Source: DATKZM01 sp035527975 (GTDB taxonomy: Bacteria; Pseudomonadota; Alphaproteobacteria; JAPULJ01). Taken from it: DNA of 64,000 nt. Positions 17,711 through 29,088 of this stretch are shown piece by piece. Numbering within the stretch: the first letter of the stretch is position 1; every line of letters begins with the position of its first letter. The position numbers and the translations under genes were made by a program. Under the pieces are notes generated by a model that worked only from the letters and a program-made list of their open reading frames with translations, had not been told where the DNA came from and searched no databases. Where the stretch lies: the NCBI GenBank assembly GCA_035527975.1, contig DATKZM010000071.1, positions 1-64,000 on the forward strand, in the 5' to 3' direction.

Positions 17711-19300
17711 GTGATCTATCGGTTCGACGAGTGGGAGCTTGATACCGAGCTTTACGAGCTCCGCCACGACGGCCGGCCGTCGAAAGTCGAGCCGCGGGTC
17801 TTCGATCTGCTGCACTTCCTGGTGCGCAACGCCGGCCGCGTCGTCAGCCGCGACGAGATCGTCGAGGAAATCTGGGGCGGCCGCATCGTCAGCGAGGCCA
17901 CCATCTCGACCTGCCTCAAGGCCGCGCGCCAGGCGGTGGGCGACGACGGGCGCACCCAACGCTTCATCAAGACGGTCCACGGGCGGGGCTTTCGCGTCGT
18001 CGGCGCGGTGTCGTCGGGAGATGAGGCTGCATCGAATGGGCCATCGTATCAGGACGCAGACGTTACCCCGCACGAGGCGGTCAGCGCGGCCTCAAGCCCG
18101 CCGGGTTTGAAAGCCGGAGCGCCGCCCACGAGCGGCCGGCCGACCCTGGCCGTTCTGCCCTTCGACAATCTGAGCGCCGAGGTTGACGAGTATTTCGCCG
18201 ACGGCCTGACCGAGGACATCATCACCAACCTGTCGCGCTTCCGCGAACTCCTGGTCATCGCGCGCACCGCCAGCTTTCAGTTCAAGGGGCGTGCCGTCGG
18301 CCTTGCCCAACTCACCGGCGAGCTTGGCGCCAACTACGTGGTCGAGGGCAGCGTGCGCCGCGCCGGCGGCCGGGTGCGCATTACCGCCCAGCTCATCGAC
18401 GCGGCCTCGGGCGTGCATCTCTGGGCCGATCACTACGACCGCGAGATGGAGGATATTTTCGCGGTCCAGGACGAGGTGACGCGGACGATCGCGGCGACGC
18501 TCGGGGTCAAGCTGCAGGATGTCGCGCTGACTCGCTCGCTGAAGAAAAGCCCCGCCGAACTCGATGCCTATGATTGCCTATTGCATGCGCGGCGCTACAC
18601 CTCGCTGTTGAGCACGGAGATGCATGCCGAGGCGCGCGATCTGCTGGAAAAGGCGGTGGCGCTCGACCAAAGCTCGGCCGAGGCGCATGCGCTCCTCGCC
18701 AATGTCTATCTGGCGGAGCATCGTTTCGACGCCAATCCACGGCCCGACCCGATCGGCCGGGCGCTGAAGATGGCGCAGATCGCGACCCGGCTCGACCCGC
18801 AGGACGCCTACGCCCATTGCTGGCTGGCGATCGTGCATTTCTTCCGCGGCGAGAACGACAAATTCGAGGTCGAAGCCCAGCGCGCGCTTGCCCTCAACCC
18901 CAACGATCCCGAAACCATAGCCGATATCGGCCACTATCTCGCCTTCATGGGCGAGTTCGACCGCGGTATCGAGCTGTCGCGGCGGGCCCAGCAGCTCAAC
19001 CCGCTGCATCCCGGCTGGTATTATTTCAGCTTCGCCCGCTATCATTACGACCAGCGCGAATACGACAAAGTGCTCGCCGACATAGAGCGGATCAGCCTGC
19101 CCGATTTTTACTGGTGCGGGCTGTTGCGGACCGCGGCGCTGGGCCAACTCGGGCGCGACGAGGCCGGCGCCTCGCTAGCGCAGATCATCACGCTCAAGCC
19201 GGATTTTTCCGCCTATGCCGAATTGCAGAAGTGGAATGCCGCGCCCAGGGACATGGAGCACATCCTCGAAGGCCTTCGCAAAGCCGGGCTCGACGAATAA
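17711..19300 (+). CDS. Winged-helix regulator with TolB-like and TPR domains
   Basis: A 529-residue protein beginning at a GTG. Residues 1-100 form an OmpR-type winged helix (KVEPRVFDLLHFLVRNAGRVVSRDEI ... FIKTVHGRGFRVVG, quoted in pieces). A linker leads to a FlgO/TolB-N-like domain at about 145-270 (LAVLPFDNLS...YFADGLTEDIITNLSRF). The rest is TPR repeats, with AHALLANVYLAEHR and ALALNPNDPETIADIGHYLAF. This CadC-like architecture here lacks the usual transmembrane helix between domains, so it should act as a soluble regulator. Target genes and signal are unknown; it is monocistronic. Confidence 0.82.
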   Translation: MIYRFDEWELDTELYELRHDGRPSKVEPRVFDLLHFLVRNAGRVVSRDEIVEEIWGGRIVSEATISTCLKAARQAVGDDGRTQRFIKTVHGRGFRVVGAVSSGDEAASNGPSYQDADVTPHEAVSAASSPPGLKAGAPPTSGRPTLAVLPFDNLSAEVDEYFADGLTEDIITNLSRFRELLVIARTASFQFKGRAVGLAQLTGELGANYVVEGSVRRAGGRVRITAQLIDAASGVHLWADHYDREMEDIFAVQDEVTRTIAATLGVKLQDVALTRSLKKSPAELDAYDCLLHARRYTSLLSTEMHAEARDLLEKAVALDQSSAEAHALLANVYLAEHRFDANPRPDPIGRALKMAQIATRLDPQDAYAHCWLAIVHFFRGENDKFEVEAQRALALNPNDPETIADIGHYLAFMGEFDRGIELSRRAQQLNPLHPGWYYFSFARYHYDQREYDKVLADIERISLPDFYWCGLLRTAALGQLGRDEAGASLAQIITLKPDFSAYAELQKWNAAPRDMEHILEGLRKAGLDE

Positions 19301-19352
19301 CGCGTGCAATGCCCTGGTTTCCTGGATTCAATAAGTAAAACAAGACATCAAG

Positions 19353-20273
19353 ATGTTCTTCCAGCTCGTCGTGAAATTCTTCAATCCGCTGCTTGCGAAG
19401 AACGTATTGATACCGAGTTCGCTGGTGAAAAAGGTCGTCGGCAATATCCACCTCTCGGCGCTTCAAGGACGCCACGGGTCGCAACCGATGATCGTCGAGA
19501 CCTGCGCGGGTCGGATGGAATTGTCGGCGAGCGAAATAACAAGCTGCTTTCCGCTGCTGTTTCGTGTCTGGGAACCGGCCATTGCGCGCTTTGTCGAAGC
19601 AAATTTGAAGCCGGGCCACGGCTTTGTGGATATCGGCGCCAATATCGGGTTCTACACGCTGCTCGCCCACAAGCTGGGCGCCCGGCCGACCGCATTCGAG
19701 CCGTCACCGCGGGTGTTGCCTCTGCTTTACCGGAACTTGGATCTCAACGGAATCGATCACAGCGTCGTTGAGTGTATTGCCTTGTCCGACAGGTCCGGAA
19801 CAGCCCAATTGTTCGAAGGGCCCGTCGGCAATCAGGGCCGCAGCAGCCTCTCTCCAGACAACGATCAGCTCGGCAATGCCAGCCACCTCGTGCGCACGGC
19901 GCCGGTGGAGGCCTATGCCGAAGTGCTCCAAGCGTCGCGGATGATCAAGATCGACGTGGAAGGCCACGAGGCCCACCTTCTGAAATACATTCTTTCAAAT
20001 GAAATTGCGCTGCGAGATGATTTTATTATTGTGGCTGAAATAGATCTGAGAAACAGCAATGGTTTATTGAAGCTACTAAAAGAAAAAATGAAATATGGAT
20101 TGCAGGTCTTTTGGATCGAGAATGACTACACCGTACGGTTCTATCGCAAGAAGCGGTTTCGAGTAACTCGGATGCGCGAGCAGACTCTCAGAAATCTCGG
20201 GGGCCGGCGGGTGGACGTCATAATGTCTTCGGCGCCAGTCGATTTCCCGGCGAGCACTTTCGACCTGAATTGA
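19353..20273 (+). CDS. FkbM-family SAM-dependent methyltransferase
   Basis: A 306-residue methyltransferase. The SAM site is GFVDIGANIGFYTLLAHKLG at about 90-109, followed by AFEPSPRVLPLLYRNLDLN and the FkbM mark RMIKIDVEGHEAHLL near 195. FkbM enzymes O-methylate sugars or polyketides; an LPS or exopolysaccharide sugar is plausible. The stretch around 19990-20110 is clearly AT-richer than its neighbours, and the gene lies next to another accessory gene, which suggests transfer. Confidence 0.85.
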   Translation: MFFQLVVKFFNPLLAKNVLIPSSLVKKVVGNIHLSALQGRHGSQPMIVETCAGRMELSASEITSCFPLLFRVWEPAIARFVEANLKPGHGFVDIGANIGFYTLLAHKLGARPTAFEPSPRVLPLLYRNLDLNGIDHSVVECIALSDRSGTAQLFEGPVGNQGRSSLSPDNDQLGNASHLVRTAPVEAYAEVLQASRMIKIDVEGHEAHLLKYILSNEIALRDDFIIVAEIDLRNSNGLLKLLKEKMKYGLQVFWIENDYTVRFYRKKRFRVTRMREQTLRNLGGRRVDVIMSSAPVDFPASTFDLN

Positions 20274-20367
20274 GGTTCATCCCGGTTTGCAGGATCAGCG
20301 AATAACAAACGGGCGTCGTCACATGCTCCCAGCACGCGATTGTCGGAAGTAACACAGCCACGCAAAG

Positions 20368-20393
20368 GCCCTCCCCCGTTTCCGGGGGAGGGC
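20368..20393. terminator. Strong 11-bp hairpin between convergent genes
   Basis: GCCCTCCCCCG and CGGGGGAGGGC pair perfectly around a TTTC loop. It lies between the convergent stops of the FkbM gene (20273) and the secreted repeat protein (20425), where it could end both transcripts. No long U-run follows on either side, so a dispersed-repeat origin is also possible. Confidence 0.55.
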
Positions 20394-20424
20394 GTGCCTG
20401 CGCGAAGGCTGACCGGGCTCGGCG

Positions 20425-20943
20425 TTAGACCCAGCTTCCGACACAGAGGCGTATGGTCACAAAGTTCCGCGCCCCTTCGTTGAAGTCGTTGTTGCCGACA
20501 TTCTGAAAGCGGACGGCGCTGACCGGGCGCGTACCGGCCGGGCAGTATTTGGCCGAAATGGCGATGCGCCGGCGCAGCGGTCGCTGCGCGCAGAGGCCGA
20601 GATAGACGCTGTTCGGTGCGCCCTCGTAGCGGTCGTTGTAACCGACATTGCGGAAGCGCGTCATGCTGATCCGGCGGCCACCGCAATACCCCGGTGTAAG
20701 GAACACCGGAGAATTCGGACGCGCCGAACACAGCCTGACCTTGATGTAATTCCGCGCGCCTTCGTTGAAGTCCTTGTAACCGACATTCTGGAAACGAACG
20801 AAGCCGGCCTCGAAGGTGCCGGGCGCGCAGCGATGCAACGACAGCTGGAGCGGCGATCCGTACTGGGCCGACGCGGAGCCGGCGGTACCGATGGTGGCAG
20901 CGGCGAGCGTGGCAGCCGCGAGAGCGATGAGTTTGCGTTTCAT
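20425..20943 (-). CDS. Secreted protein with three cysteine-bounded repeats
   Basis: A 172-residue protein with a clear Sec signal peptide (MKRKLIALAAATLAAATIG..., cleavage after about SASA, residue 26). The mature part is three tandem units, each ending in a pattern like VRFQNVGYKDFNEGARN then a beta strand and LC: residues about 39-72, 87-118 and 134-167. Each unit is bounded by two cysteines (39/72, 87/118, 134/167, spacing 31-33), so three intra-repeat disulfides are likely. I do not recognise the family. Probably a periplasmic or extracellular binding protein (inference). RBS GGAACAGGGATAT precedes the ATG. Confidence 0.75.
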   Translation of the reverse strand: MKRKLIALAAATLAAATIGTAGSASAQYGSPLQLSLHRCAPGTFEAGFVRFQNVGYKDFNEGARNYIKVRLCSARPNSPVFLTPGYCGGRRISMTRFRNVGYNDRYEGAPNSVYLGLCAQRPLRRRIAISAKYCPAGTRPVSAVRFQNVGNNDFNEGARNFVTIRLCVGSWV

Positions 20944-21109
20944 ATCCCTGTTCCTCTGTGCGGTTTGCCGGCGCTTGTTTGATGGGCATGGCCCCTGCGC
21001 CGGTTACTGGCCTGGTTATGGCAAAGCGCACTTGAACGGACCCTGAAAGGGCCGTTCATCTGAGGTTCATGAATGTTACAGGGAAGGAAAAGCGTTACAC
21101 GGCAGTGTG

Positions 21110-21907
21110 TTAGAAGATCCAATAGCCGCCGTCGATCAGGATGCTGTCGCCCGTATGGTAGGCCGATGCGTTGCTCATTAGGTAGATGGCGATGCCCGCG
21201 AAATCGGCCGGCTGGCCCCAGCGGCGCGCGGGAATTCTCGGCAACACGTTGTCGCGGAAGCGGTCCCAGTTGAAGGCAGCCTCGGTCATCTCGGTCTCGA
21301 TCCAGCCGGGCAGGACCGAATTGGCGGTGATGCCGTGGCGCGCCAGCTCGGTCGCCATGGCGCGCACCATCGAGACCAGCCCGCCCTTGGTGGCGCCGTA
21401 ATGCTCGTTGCGGGCCGCCCCCGAAATCGCGGCAAGGCTGGCGGTCGCAACCAGTCGGCCGCCGGGATCGCCCGCTTCGGCGCGCTCGACCATGTGCCGC
21501 GCCGCCGCGCGCAAGGTCCAAAAGGCGCCGTCCAGGTTGACCTTGGTGACGCGCCGGAACTCCTCGTCGCTGATGTCGAGGACGCTCTTGATGCTCTTGT
21601 CGCCGGTGACGCCGGCATTGACGAAGCAACCGTCGACCCGGCCGAAACGGTCGACCGTCTCGGCCATCGCGCTATCGACCGCGGCGCTGTCGCTGACGTC
21701 GCAGACCAGCGCCGCCGTCTTGCCCGCGCCCGCCGCCTCCACAACCCGGAGCGCGTCCTCGTTCTTTTGCTCATTGGTGCCCCAGATACAGACATCGGCG
21801 CCGGCCTGGGCCAGGGCTTCGGCGAAGCCGAGCCCAATGCCGCCATTGCCGCCGGTCACCAGCGCCACCTTGCGGGTGAGATCAAAGCCTGTGTAGCGAT
21901 ATGCCAT
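21110..21907 (-). CDS. Short-chain dehydrogenase/reductase (SDR)
   Basis: A 265-residue NAD(P)-dependent SDR. The cofactor motif is VALVTGGNGGIGLGFAEAL (TG-x3-G-x-G) near 15, CFVNAGVTG is the NAG motif, and the active-site Tyr/Lys pair is replaced in position by EHYGATKGGLVSM (Y-x3-K). The C-terminus IYLMSNASAYHTGDSILIDGGYWIF is typical. The ATG at 21907 is chosen because longer frames run into the HIT gene's 3' flank without a ribosome site. The HIT gene lies 23 bases upstream on the same strand. Substrate unknown. Confidence 0.88.
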   Translation of the reverse strand: MAYRYTGFDLTRKVALVTGGNGGIGLGFAEALAQAGADVCIWGTNEQKNEDALRVVEAAGAGKTAALVCDVSDSAAVDSAMAETVDRFGRVDGCFVNAGVTGDKSIKSVLDISDEEFRRVTKVNLDGAFWTLRAAARHMVERAEAGDPGGRLVATASLAAISGAARNEHYGATKGGLVSMVRAMATELARHGITANSVLPGWIETEMTEAAFNWDRFRDNVLPRIPARRWGQPADFAGIAIYLMSNASAYHTGDSILIDGGYWIF

Positions 21908-21930
21908 TGTCGCGCCGCCCCCTATTTCCC

Positions 21931-22350
21931 TTACATCGCCGCCAGAACTTTTTCGTAGACCGCCTTGACAGCGTCCATGTCGCCCGGGTTGTGGCCCCAA
22001 TTGAGCTTGAGGTCATCGCCTTCGGCGCGCGGCAGAATATGGAAATGCAAATGCGGCACCGACTGCCCGGCGCCGGGGCCATTGGCTTGAGCGAGGTTGA
22101 TGCCGGCGGGCGCAAGCGCAGTCTGGACGGCGGTGGCGACGCGCTTGGCGGTTTGCGCGACGGCGGCGATCTGCTTGGCCGGGATTTCGAAGAGATTCTG
22201 CCAATGTTCCTTCACCACCGCCAGCGCGTGGCCCGGATTGGCCGGGTTCACGTCCATGAAGGCAATGGTGGCGGCGTCCTCATGCAATTTGAAGCACGGG
22301 ATCTTGCCGGCGATGATCTTGCAGAAGATGCAGGTGTCGTCAGACTTCAT
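21931..22350 (-). CDS. HIT-family nucleotide hydrolase/transferase
   Basis: A 139-residue histidine-triad protein. The N-terminal CIFCKIIAGKIPCF (possible zinc pair Cys8/Cys11), then VNPANPGHALAV, and the catalytic H-x-H-x-H motif HLHFHILPR near residue 103. Hint-type enzymes hydrolyse AMP-lysine or dinucleotide substrates in the cytosol. It precedes the SDR gene by 23 bases on the same strand. Confidence 0.9.
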   Translation of the reverse strand: MKSDDTCIFCKIIAGKIPCFKLHEDAATIAFMDVNPANPGHALAVVKEHWQNLFEIPAKQIAAVAQTAKRVATAVQTALAPAGINLAQANGPGAGQSVPHLHFHILPRAEGDDLKLNWGHNPGDMDAVKAVYEKVLAAM

Positions 22351-22376
22351 GGCCCCCCCCGCTCCGTAGCACGCCT

Positions 22377-22478
22377 CGTCCTTCGACAGGCTCAGGATGT
22401 GGCTCCATCTGTATTATCGGCCAATAGAACCTTCATCCAACCGAAAAAATGCCCTCATCCTGAGCTTGTCGAAGGATG
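22377..22478. repeat. Inverted copies of a dispersed intergenic repeat
   Basis: The arms 22377-22399 and 22456-22478 match at 21 of 23 positions in inverted orientation (core TCCTTCGACAGGCTCAGGATG). This sequence, or its complement CATCCTGAGCTTGTCGAAGGAT, is a common intergenic repeat in proteobacteria. The roughly 100-bp pair sits between the HIT gene and ppdK. No gene is present. Confidence 0.7.
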
Positions 22479-22500
22479 CGGGCCACCTTGGAGGACTACC

Positions 22501-25239
<2,739 letters not shown>

Positions 25240-25240
25240 C

Positions 25241-25341
25241 CCCCCCACCCTAACCCTCCCCCTCAAGGGGGGAGGGAACGCAATTGCACGTGGGTCGCTT
25301 TAATTCCCGCCCCCCTTGAGGGGGAGGGTTAGGGTGGGGGG
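25241..25341. repeat. Inverted repeat of CCACCCTAACCCTCCCCCTCAAGG type
   Basis: About 38-base arms (25241-25278 and 25304-25341) are near-perfect inverted copies separated by about 25 bases. The sequence is a dispersed proteobacterial intergenic repeat. It touches the ppdK start region, leaving ppdK's promoter and ribosome site inside or beside the repeat. Confidence 0.75.
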
Positions 25342-25362
25342 ACACAACGTAGGCGCAGCGCA

Positions 25363-27561
25363 TCAGCGACCCTCAATTCTCGAAAAATCAGCGACACGAT
25401 TCATGGTGAGGCAAATCCAAGCCAGCAAGCCTAGCCTGTTTTTCCTTAAGTTCTGGTCTTCGACATTGACTGTGACTTGTTCGAAAAACTCGTCAACTGG
25501 GCCTCGCAATGTCGCCATCGACCGCATTGCCACGCCATAGTCTTCCTCGCGAAGAGCAGAGTTTACTTTTTGGTCCACCTCGGAGACCTGCCGGTAAAGC
25601 TGTTGCTCGGCCGGTTCATGCAGCCATTCGTCGACCGACAACGCTTCGTACTTAGCACTGTCTTTCTTGCTCTCTTTTTCGACTATGTTTGACGCACGCT
25701 TGTACGCCGCCAACAAACTTTGTCCGTCCTCGCTTTCCAAAAACGTCGCCAGCGCATCGACCCGCGCGAGCAGGCGCACGATGTCGTCTTCGCCGCCAAC
25801 GGCGAACACCGCGTCAATCTGGTCGTGGCGCACGCCCTGGCCGCGCAGATGCACTTTGAGGCGGTCGGCGAAGAACGCGAGCAGCTGCGGCACGACGGCA
25901 TAAATCTCGCCGTAGCGTTCATCCTCCTCGACCTCGACCTCGAGCGTCTCGACCGCGACATGCTCGTCGAGCCCCAGATCGTCGAGGGCGGCGCGGGTCT
26001 CCATCACGCTTTCGCGCAGATGCTGGTCGAGGATCATCTGTGTCGCGGCATTGAGTATCGGAACCAGCGGCAGCCGCAGCTTGTTTTCCAGGATCAGGCG
26101 GATCACGCCGAGGGCGGCGCGCCGAAGCCCGTAGGGATCGCGCGATCCGGTCGGTGTCTCGCCGATGGTCCAGAAGCCGACCAGCGTGTCGAGCTTGTCG
26201 GCCAGCGCCACCGTGACCGAGACAGGCGCGGTCGGGCAGCCATCATTCGGCCCCTGCGGCGCGTAGTGCTCGGCGACGGCGCCGGCAACCTCCGGGCTCT
26301 CGCCATCGTGGAGCGCGTAGTAACGGCCCATCACGCCCTGGAGTTCGGGAAACTCGCCGACCATATCAGTGGTGAGGTCGGCCTTGGCGAGGCGGGCGGC
26401 CGACCGCACCTTGTCGCGGTCGGCGCCGGTGATCACCGAGAGCTCGGCGGCCAATGCGCCGACGCGGTCGACCTTGTCACCTATCGAGCCGAGCCGCTCG
26501 TGATAGATAATGGCGTTCAGCGCCGGGATACGGCTCGACAGCGAGGCCTTGCGGTCCTGGTCCCAGAAGAACTTGGCGTCGGAGAGCCGCGCGCGCAGTA
26601 CCCGCTCGTTGCCGGCGACGATTGCCTTGCCCTTGTCGTTGGTCTCGATGTTGGCGACGAGGATGAACTTGGGGGCCAGCTTTCCGCTTGCATCCGTAAG
26701 CGCGAAGTATTTCTGGTGTGCGCGCATCGAGGTGATCAGCACCTCCTGCGGCACGTCCATGAACGCCTCGTCGATCGCGCCCATCAGGACGACCGGCCAT
26801 TCGACCAGCCCCGTGACTTCGTCGAGTAAGCTAGGGTCGTCGCGCAGCGTCAGCCCGGCCTTCTTGGCGCGCGCGGCCGCGTCTTTTTCGATCTTGGCGC
26901 GCCGTTCCGCGGGATCGAGGAGGACATGCGCGTCTTTGAGCTTTGCCCGGTAGTCGGCGAAGCTTTTCACGGCGAACGACTTCGGCGCAAGGAAGCGATG
27001 GCCGGCGGTGCGATTCTGAAACGCAAGCATTTCAGTGTCTTGTCCGCCCAGGTTCACGCTGCCGGGCAATGTTTCGCCGCCGAACACTGCCGCGACATTA
27101 TGCAGTGGCCGCACCCAACGGAACGGGCTATTCGCCCAGCGCATGGATTTCGGCCATGCGAGGCCGTTGATTGCCGAGCTGATTGCACCGTTGATTGCAT
27201 CCGTGGAAGCGCCGCCTTTTCTTGTCGAGACAACGAACCAAAACTCGTTGCCCTTCACGTCGCGCTTCTCGCAGTCGTCGAGCGAAGCAAGGCCGGCCGA
27301 TTTAAGAAAGCCTTCGATCGCCCGCTCGGGCGAGCCGACGCGCGGGCCTTTGCGCTCCTCGGTAAGGTCGGCCTGCATGGCCGGAATGCCGTCGACGACG
27401 AGGGTGAGCCGGCGCGGCGTGACGTAGGCCTCGGCGGTATCGTATTCGAGCCCGGCCTTGGTCAGCCCCTCGGTGACGAGACGCATCAGATCCTCCGCCG
27501 CGCGCGCCTGCATGCGCGCCGGGATCTCTTCGGACATCAGCTCGAGGAGGAGCTCAGGCAT
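25363..27561 (-). CDS. glyS: Glycyl-tRNA synthetase beta subunit
   Basis: A 732-residue beta subunit of the heterotetrameric bacterial GlyRS. It begins MPELLLELMSEEIPARMQ, has the tRNA-editing-like HD region near 390-430 and an anticodon-binding-like C-terminal domain (FFADRLKVHLRGQGVRHDQIDAVF). It recognises the tRNA; catalysis is by GlyQ. The start overlaps the glyQ stop by one base, ensuring stoichiometric translation. Confidence 0.96.
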   Translation of the reverse strand: MPELLLELMSEEIPARMQARAAEDLMRLVTEGLTKAGLEYDTAEAYVTPRRLTLVVDGIPAMQADLTEERKGPRVGSPERAIEGFLKSAGLASLDDCEKRDVKGNEFWFVVSTRKGGASTDAINGAISSAINGLAWPKSMRWANSPFRWVRPLHNVAAVFGGETLPGSVNLGGQDTEMLAFQNRTAGHRFLAPKSFAVKSFADYRAKLKDAHVLLDPAERRAKIEKDAAARAKKAGLTLRDDPSLLDEVTGLVEWPVVLMGAIDEAFMDVPQEVLITSMRAHQKYFALTDASGKLAPKFILVANIETNDKGKAIVAGNERVLRARLSDAKFFWDQDRKASLSSRIPALNAIIYHERLGSIGDKVDRVGALAAELSVITGADRDKVRSAARLAKADLTTDMVGEFPELQGVMGRYYALHDGESPEVAGAVAEHYAPQGPNDGCPTAPVSVTVALADKLDTLVGFWTIGETPTGSRDPYGLRRAALGVIRLILENKLRLPLVPILNAATQMILDQHLRESVMETRAALDDLGLDEHVAVETLEVEVEEDERYGEIYAVVPQLLAFFADRLKVHLRGQGVRHDQIDAVFAVGGEDDIVRLLARVDALATFLESEDGQSLLAAYKRASNIVEKESKKDSAKYEALSVDEWLHEPAEQQLYRQVSEVDQKVNSALREEDYGVAMRSMATLRGPVDEFFEQVTVNVEDQNLRKNRLGLLAWICLTMNRVADFSRIEGR

Positions 27562-28463
27562 TACTGTGCCGCCTCCGCCGCATCAGTCACCGCATGGCCG
27601 CGGCTTTCCAGCCAGCCCGCACAGCAGCCCTTCGCCAGCGTGCGCACCCGCAGAATGTAGGACTGGCGTTCGGTCACGCTGATGACGCCGCGCGCATCGA
27701 GCAGATTGAAAAGGTGGCTTGCCTTGATGCACTGGTCGTAGGCCGGCAGCGCCAGCTTGCGCGCCAGCAGCGACTGGCATTCCTGCTCGGCGTCGGCAAA
27801 GTGATGCAGCAGCATCTCGGTGTTGGCGGCCTCGAAGTTGTGCGCCGAGTATTCGCGCTCAGCCTGCAGGAAGATGTCGCCATAACTCGTGCCCGCACCG
27901 TCGAAATCGAGGTCGTAGACGTTCTCCACCCCCTGCACATACATCGCCAAGCGTTCCAGCCCGTAGGTGAACTCGACCGACACCGGGTCGCAGTCGAAGC
28001 CGCCGACCTGCTGGAAGTAGGTGAACTGGGTCACCTCCATGCCGTCGCACCAGACCTCCCAGCCCAGCCCCCAGGCGCCGAGCGTCGGGCTCTCCCAATC
28101 GTCCTCGACGAAACGGATGTCGTGGGCCAGCGGGTCGATGCCGAGATGTTTCAGGCTCCTCAGGTAGAGCCCCTGGCTGTCGGGCGGCGAGGGCTTCAGG
28201 ATCACCTGGTATTGGTAGTAGTGCTGCAGCCGATTGGGATTCTCGCCATAGCGGCCGTCCGTGGGCCGGCGCGAGGGCTGAACATAGGCGGCGCGCCACG
28301 GCTCGGGCCCAAGCGAACGCAAGGTCGTCGCCGGATGAAAGGTGCCCGCCCCCACCTCCATGTCGTAGGGCTGCAGGATCACGCAATCCTCGCGCGCCCA
28401 GAAGTCCTGGAGCTTGAGGATCAGGCGCTGGAAGCAGGTCTCGGGGTCGGGTTTGCGCGCCAT
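27561..28463 (-). CDS. glyQ: Glycyl-tRNA synthetase alpha subunit
   Basis: A 300-residue class II catalytic subunit. Hallmarks are CVILQPYDMEVGAGTFHPATTLRSLGPEPW (given in outline, about 25-55), YVQPSRRPTDGRYGENPNRLQHYYQ and QQVGGFDCDPVSVEFTYGLERLAMY. The ATG at 28463 matches the usual N-terminus just before the catalytic core (ARKPDPETCFQ); the 17 extra upstream codons are not typical. First gene of the glyQS operon. Confidence 0.96.
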   Translation of the reverse strand: MARKPDPETCFQRLILKLQDFWAREDCVILQPYDMEVGAGTFHPATTLRSLGPEPWRAAYVQPSRRPTDGRYGENPNRLQHYYQYQVILKPSPPDSQGLYLRSLKHLGIDPLAHDIRFVEDDWESPTLGAWGLGWEVWCDGMEVTQFTYFQQVGGFDCDPVSVEFTYGLERLAMYVQGVENVYDLDFDGAGTSYGDIFLQAEREYSAHNFEAANTEMLLHHFADAEQECQSLLARKLALPAYDQCIKASHLFNLLDARGVISVTERQSYILRVRTLAKGCCAGWLESRGHAVTDAAEAAQ

Positions 28464-28602
28464 ATTTGGGCGATGAGCTGGCGGCGAGGCTGGGCCGCGA
28501 TTTGTGCGGCGCAACTTAGACGCCGGGCGCGCTTAGAGCAAGGAAGGTGGGGCTGACTGAGAATGCCGCGGGAGATGGGTGAACCTGAAAGGCTTTCAAC
28601 AT

Positions 28603-28623
28603 TGAAACGCCGTTGGCGTTTCA
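28603..28623. terminator. Short perfect hairpin upstream of glyQ
   Basis: TGAAACGCC and GGCGTTTCA pair perfectly around a GTT loop. It lies in the 297-base gap between glyQ and the next upstream minus-strand gene, next to a dispersed repeat. It has no U-run on the minus strand, so termination is uncertain. Confidence 0.35.
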
Positions 28624-28625
28624 GG

Positions 28626-28747
28626 CCCCTCACCCTCCCATCGCTGACGCGATGGGCCCCTCCCTCTCCCCCCAGGGGGCGAGGGGGAAAGAAAGGCATC
28701 GCCATGATCCCCTCTCCCCTCGTGGGAGAGGGTTAGGGTGAGGGGGC
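28626..28747. repeat. Dispersed CCCTCACCCTCCC/GGGAGAGGGTTAGGG repeat
   Basis: The segment contains partly complementary arms CCCCTCACCCT (28626) and AGGGTTAGGGTGAGGGGG (28730-28747), with further GC-rich hairpins between. It belongs to the same loose class as the repeat at 25241-25341 and fills most of the gap upstream of glyQ. Confidence 0.6.
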
Positions 28748-28760
28748 AGCGGCCCCCAAT

Positions 28761-29030
28761 TCAGTAAGGGCAGTTGGCGCGCTCGCAGGCGGCGGTGTCG
28801 CCGGCGGGCTGGTAGACCTTGCAGACCGGGCATTGGACCATCGTTTCGGTATGGGCTTCCGCCTCCTCGACGCTTTCGCGCTTGGCGCGGCGTTTCCCCC
28901 TCCCACGCCCGCCCTTGAGGCGCTCGGCAGAGCGTTTGGCCTCGATGCGCGTGTAGTATTTGAAGCCGAACCAGACGGCCCCAATGATCGCGGCGAGGAC
29001 GAGGATTTTGGCGAGGGAGAAGCCGAACAT
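28761..29030 (-). CDS. Small membrane-anchored zinc-ribbon protein (PP0621-like)
   Basis: An 89-residue protein. One N-terminal transmembrane helix (ILVLAAIIGAVWFGFKYY, about 8-26) is followed by an Arg/Lys-rich linker and a C-terminal ribbon CPVCKVYQP...CERANC (four cysteines between 67 and 87). This matches small proteins often found near S49 peptidase or tRNA-synthetase genes in Alphaproteobacteria. Function unknown; the ribbon probably binds zinc. Confidence 0.75.
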   Translation of the reverse strand: MFGFSLAKILVLAAIIGAVWFGFKYYTRIEAKRSAERLKGGRGRGKRRAKRESVEEAEAHTETMVQCPVCKVYQPAGDTAACERANCPY

Positions 29031-29088
29031 ACGCTTGGGAGCCTAGGCGGATATAATTTTCAGGGCGTTTGGGTGGGCCGGGCGCCGA

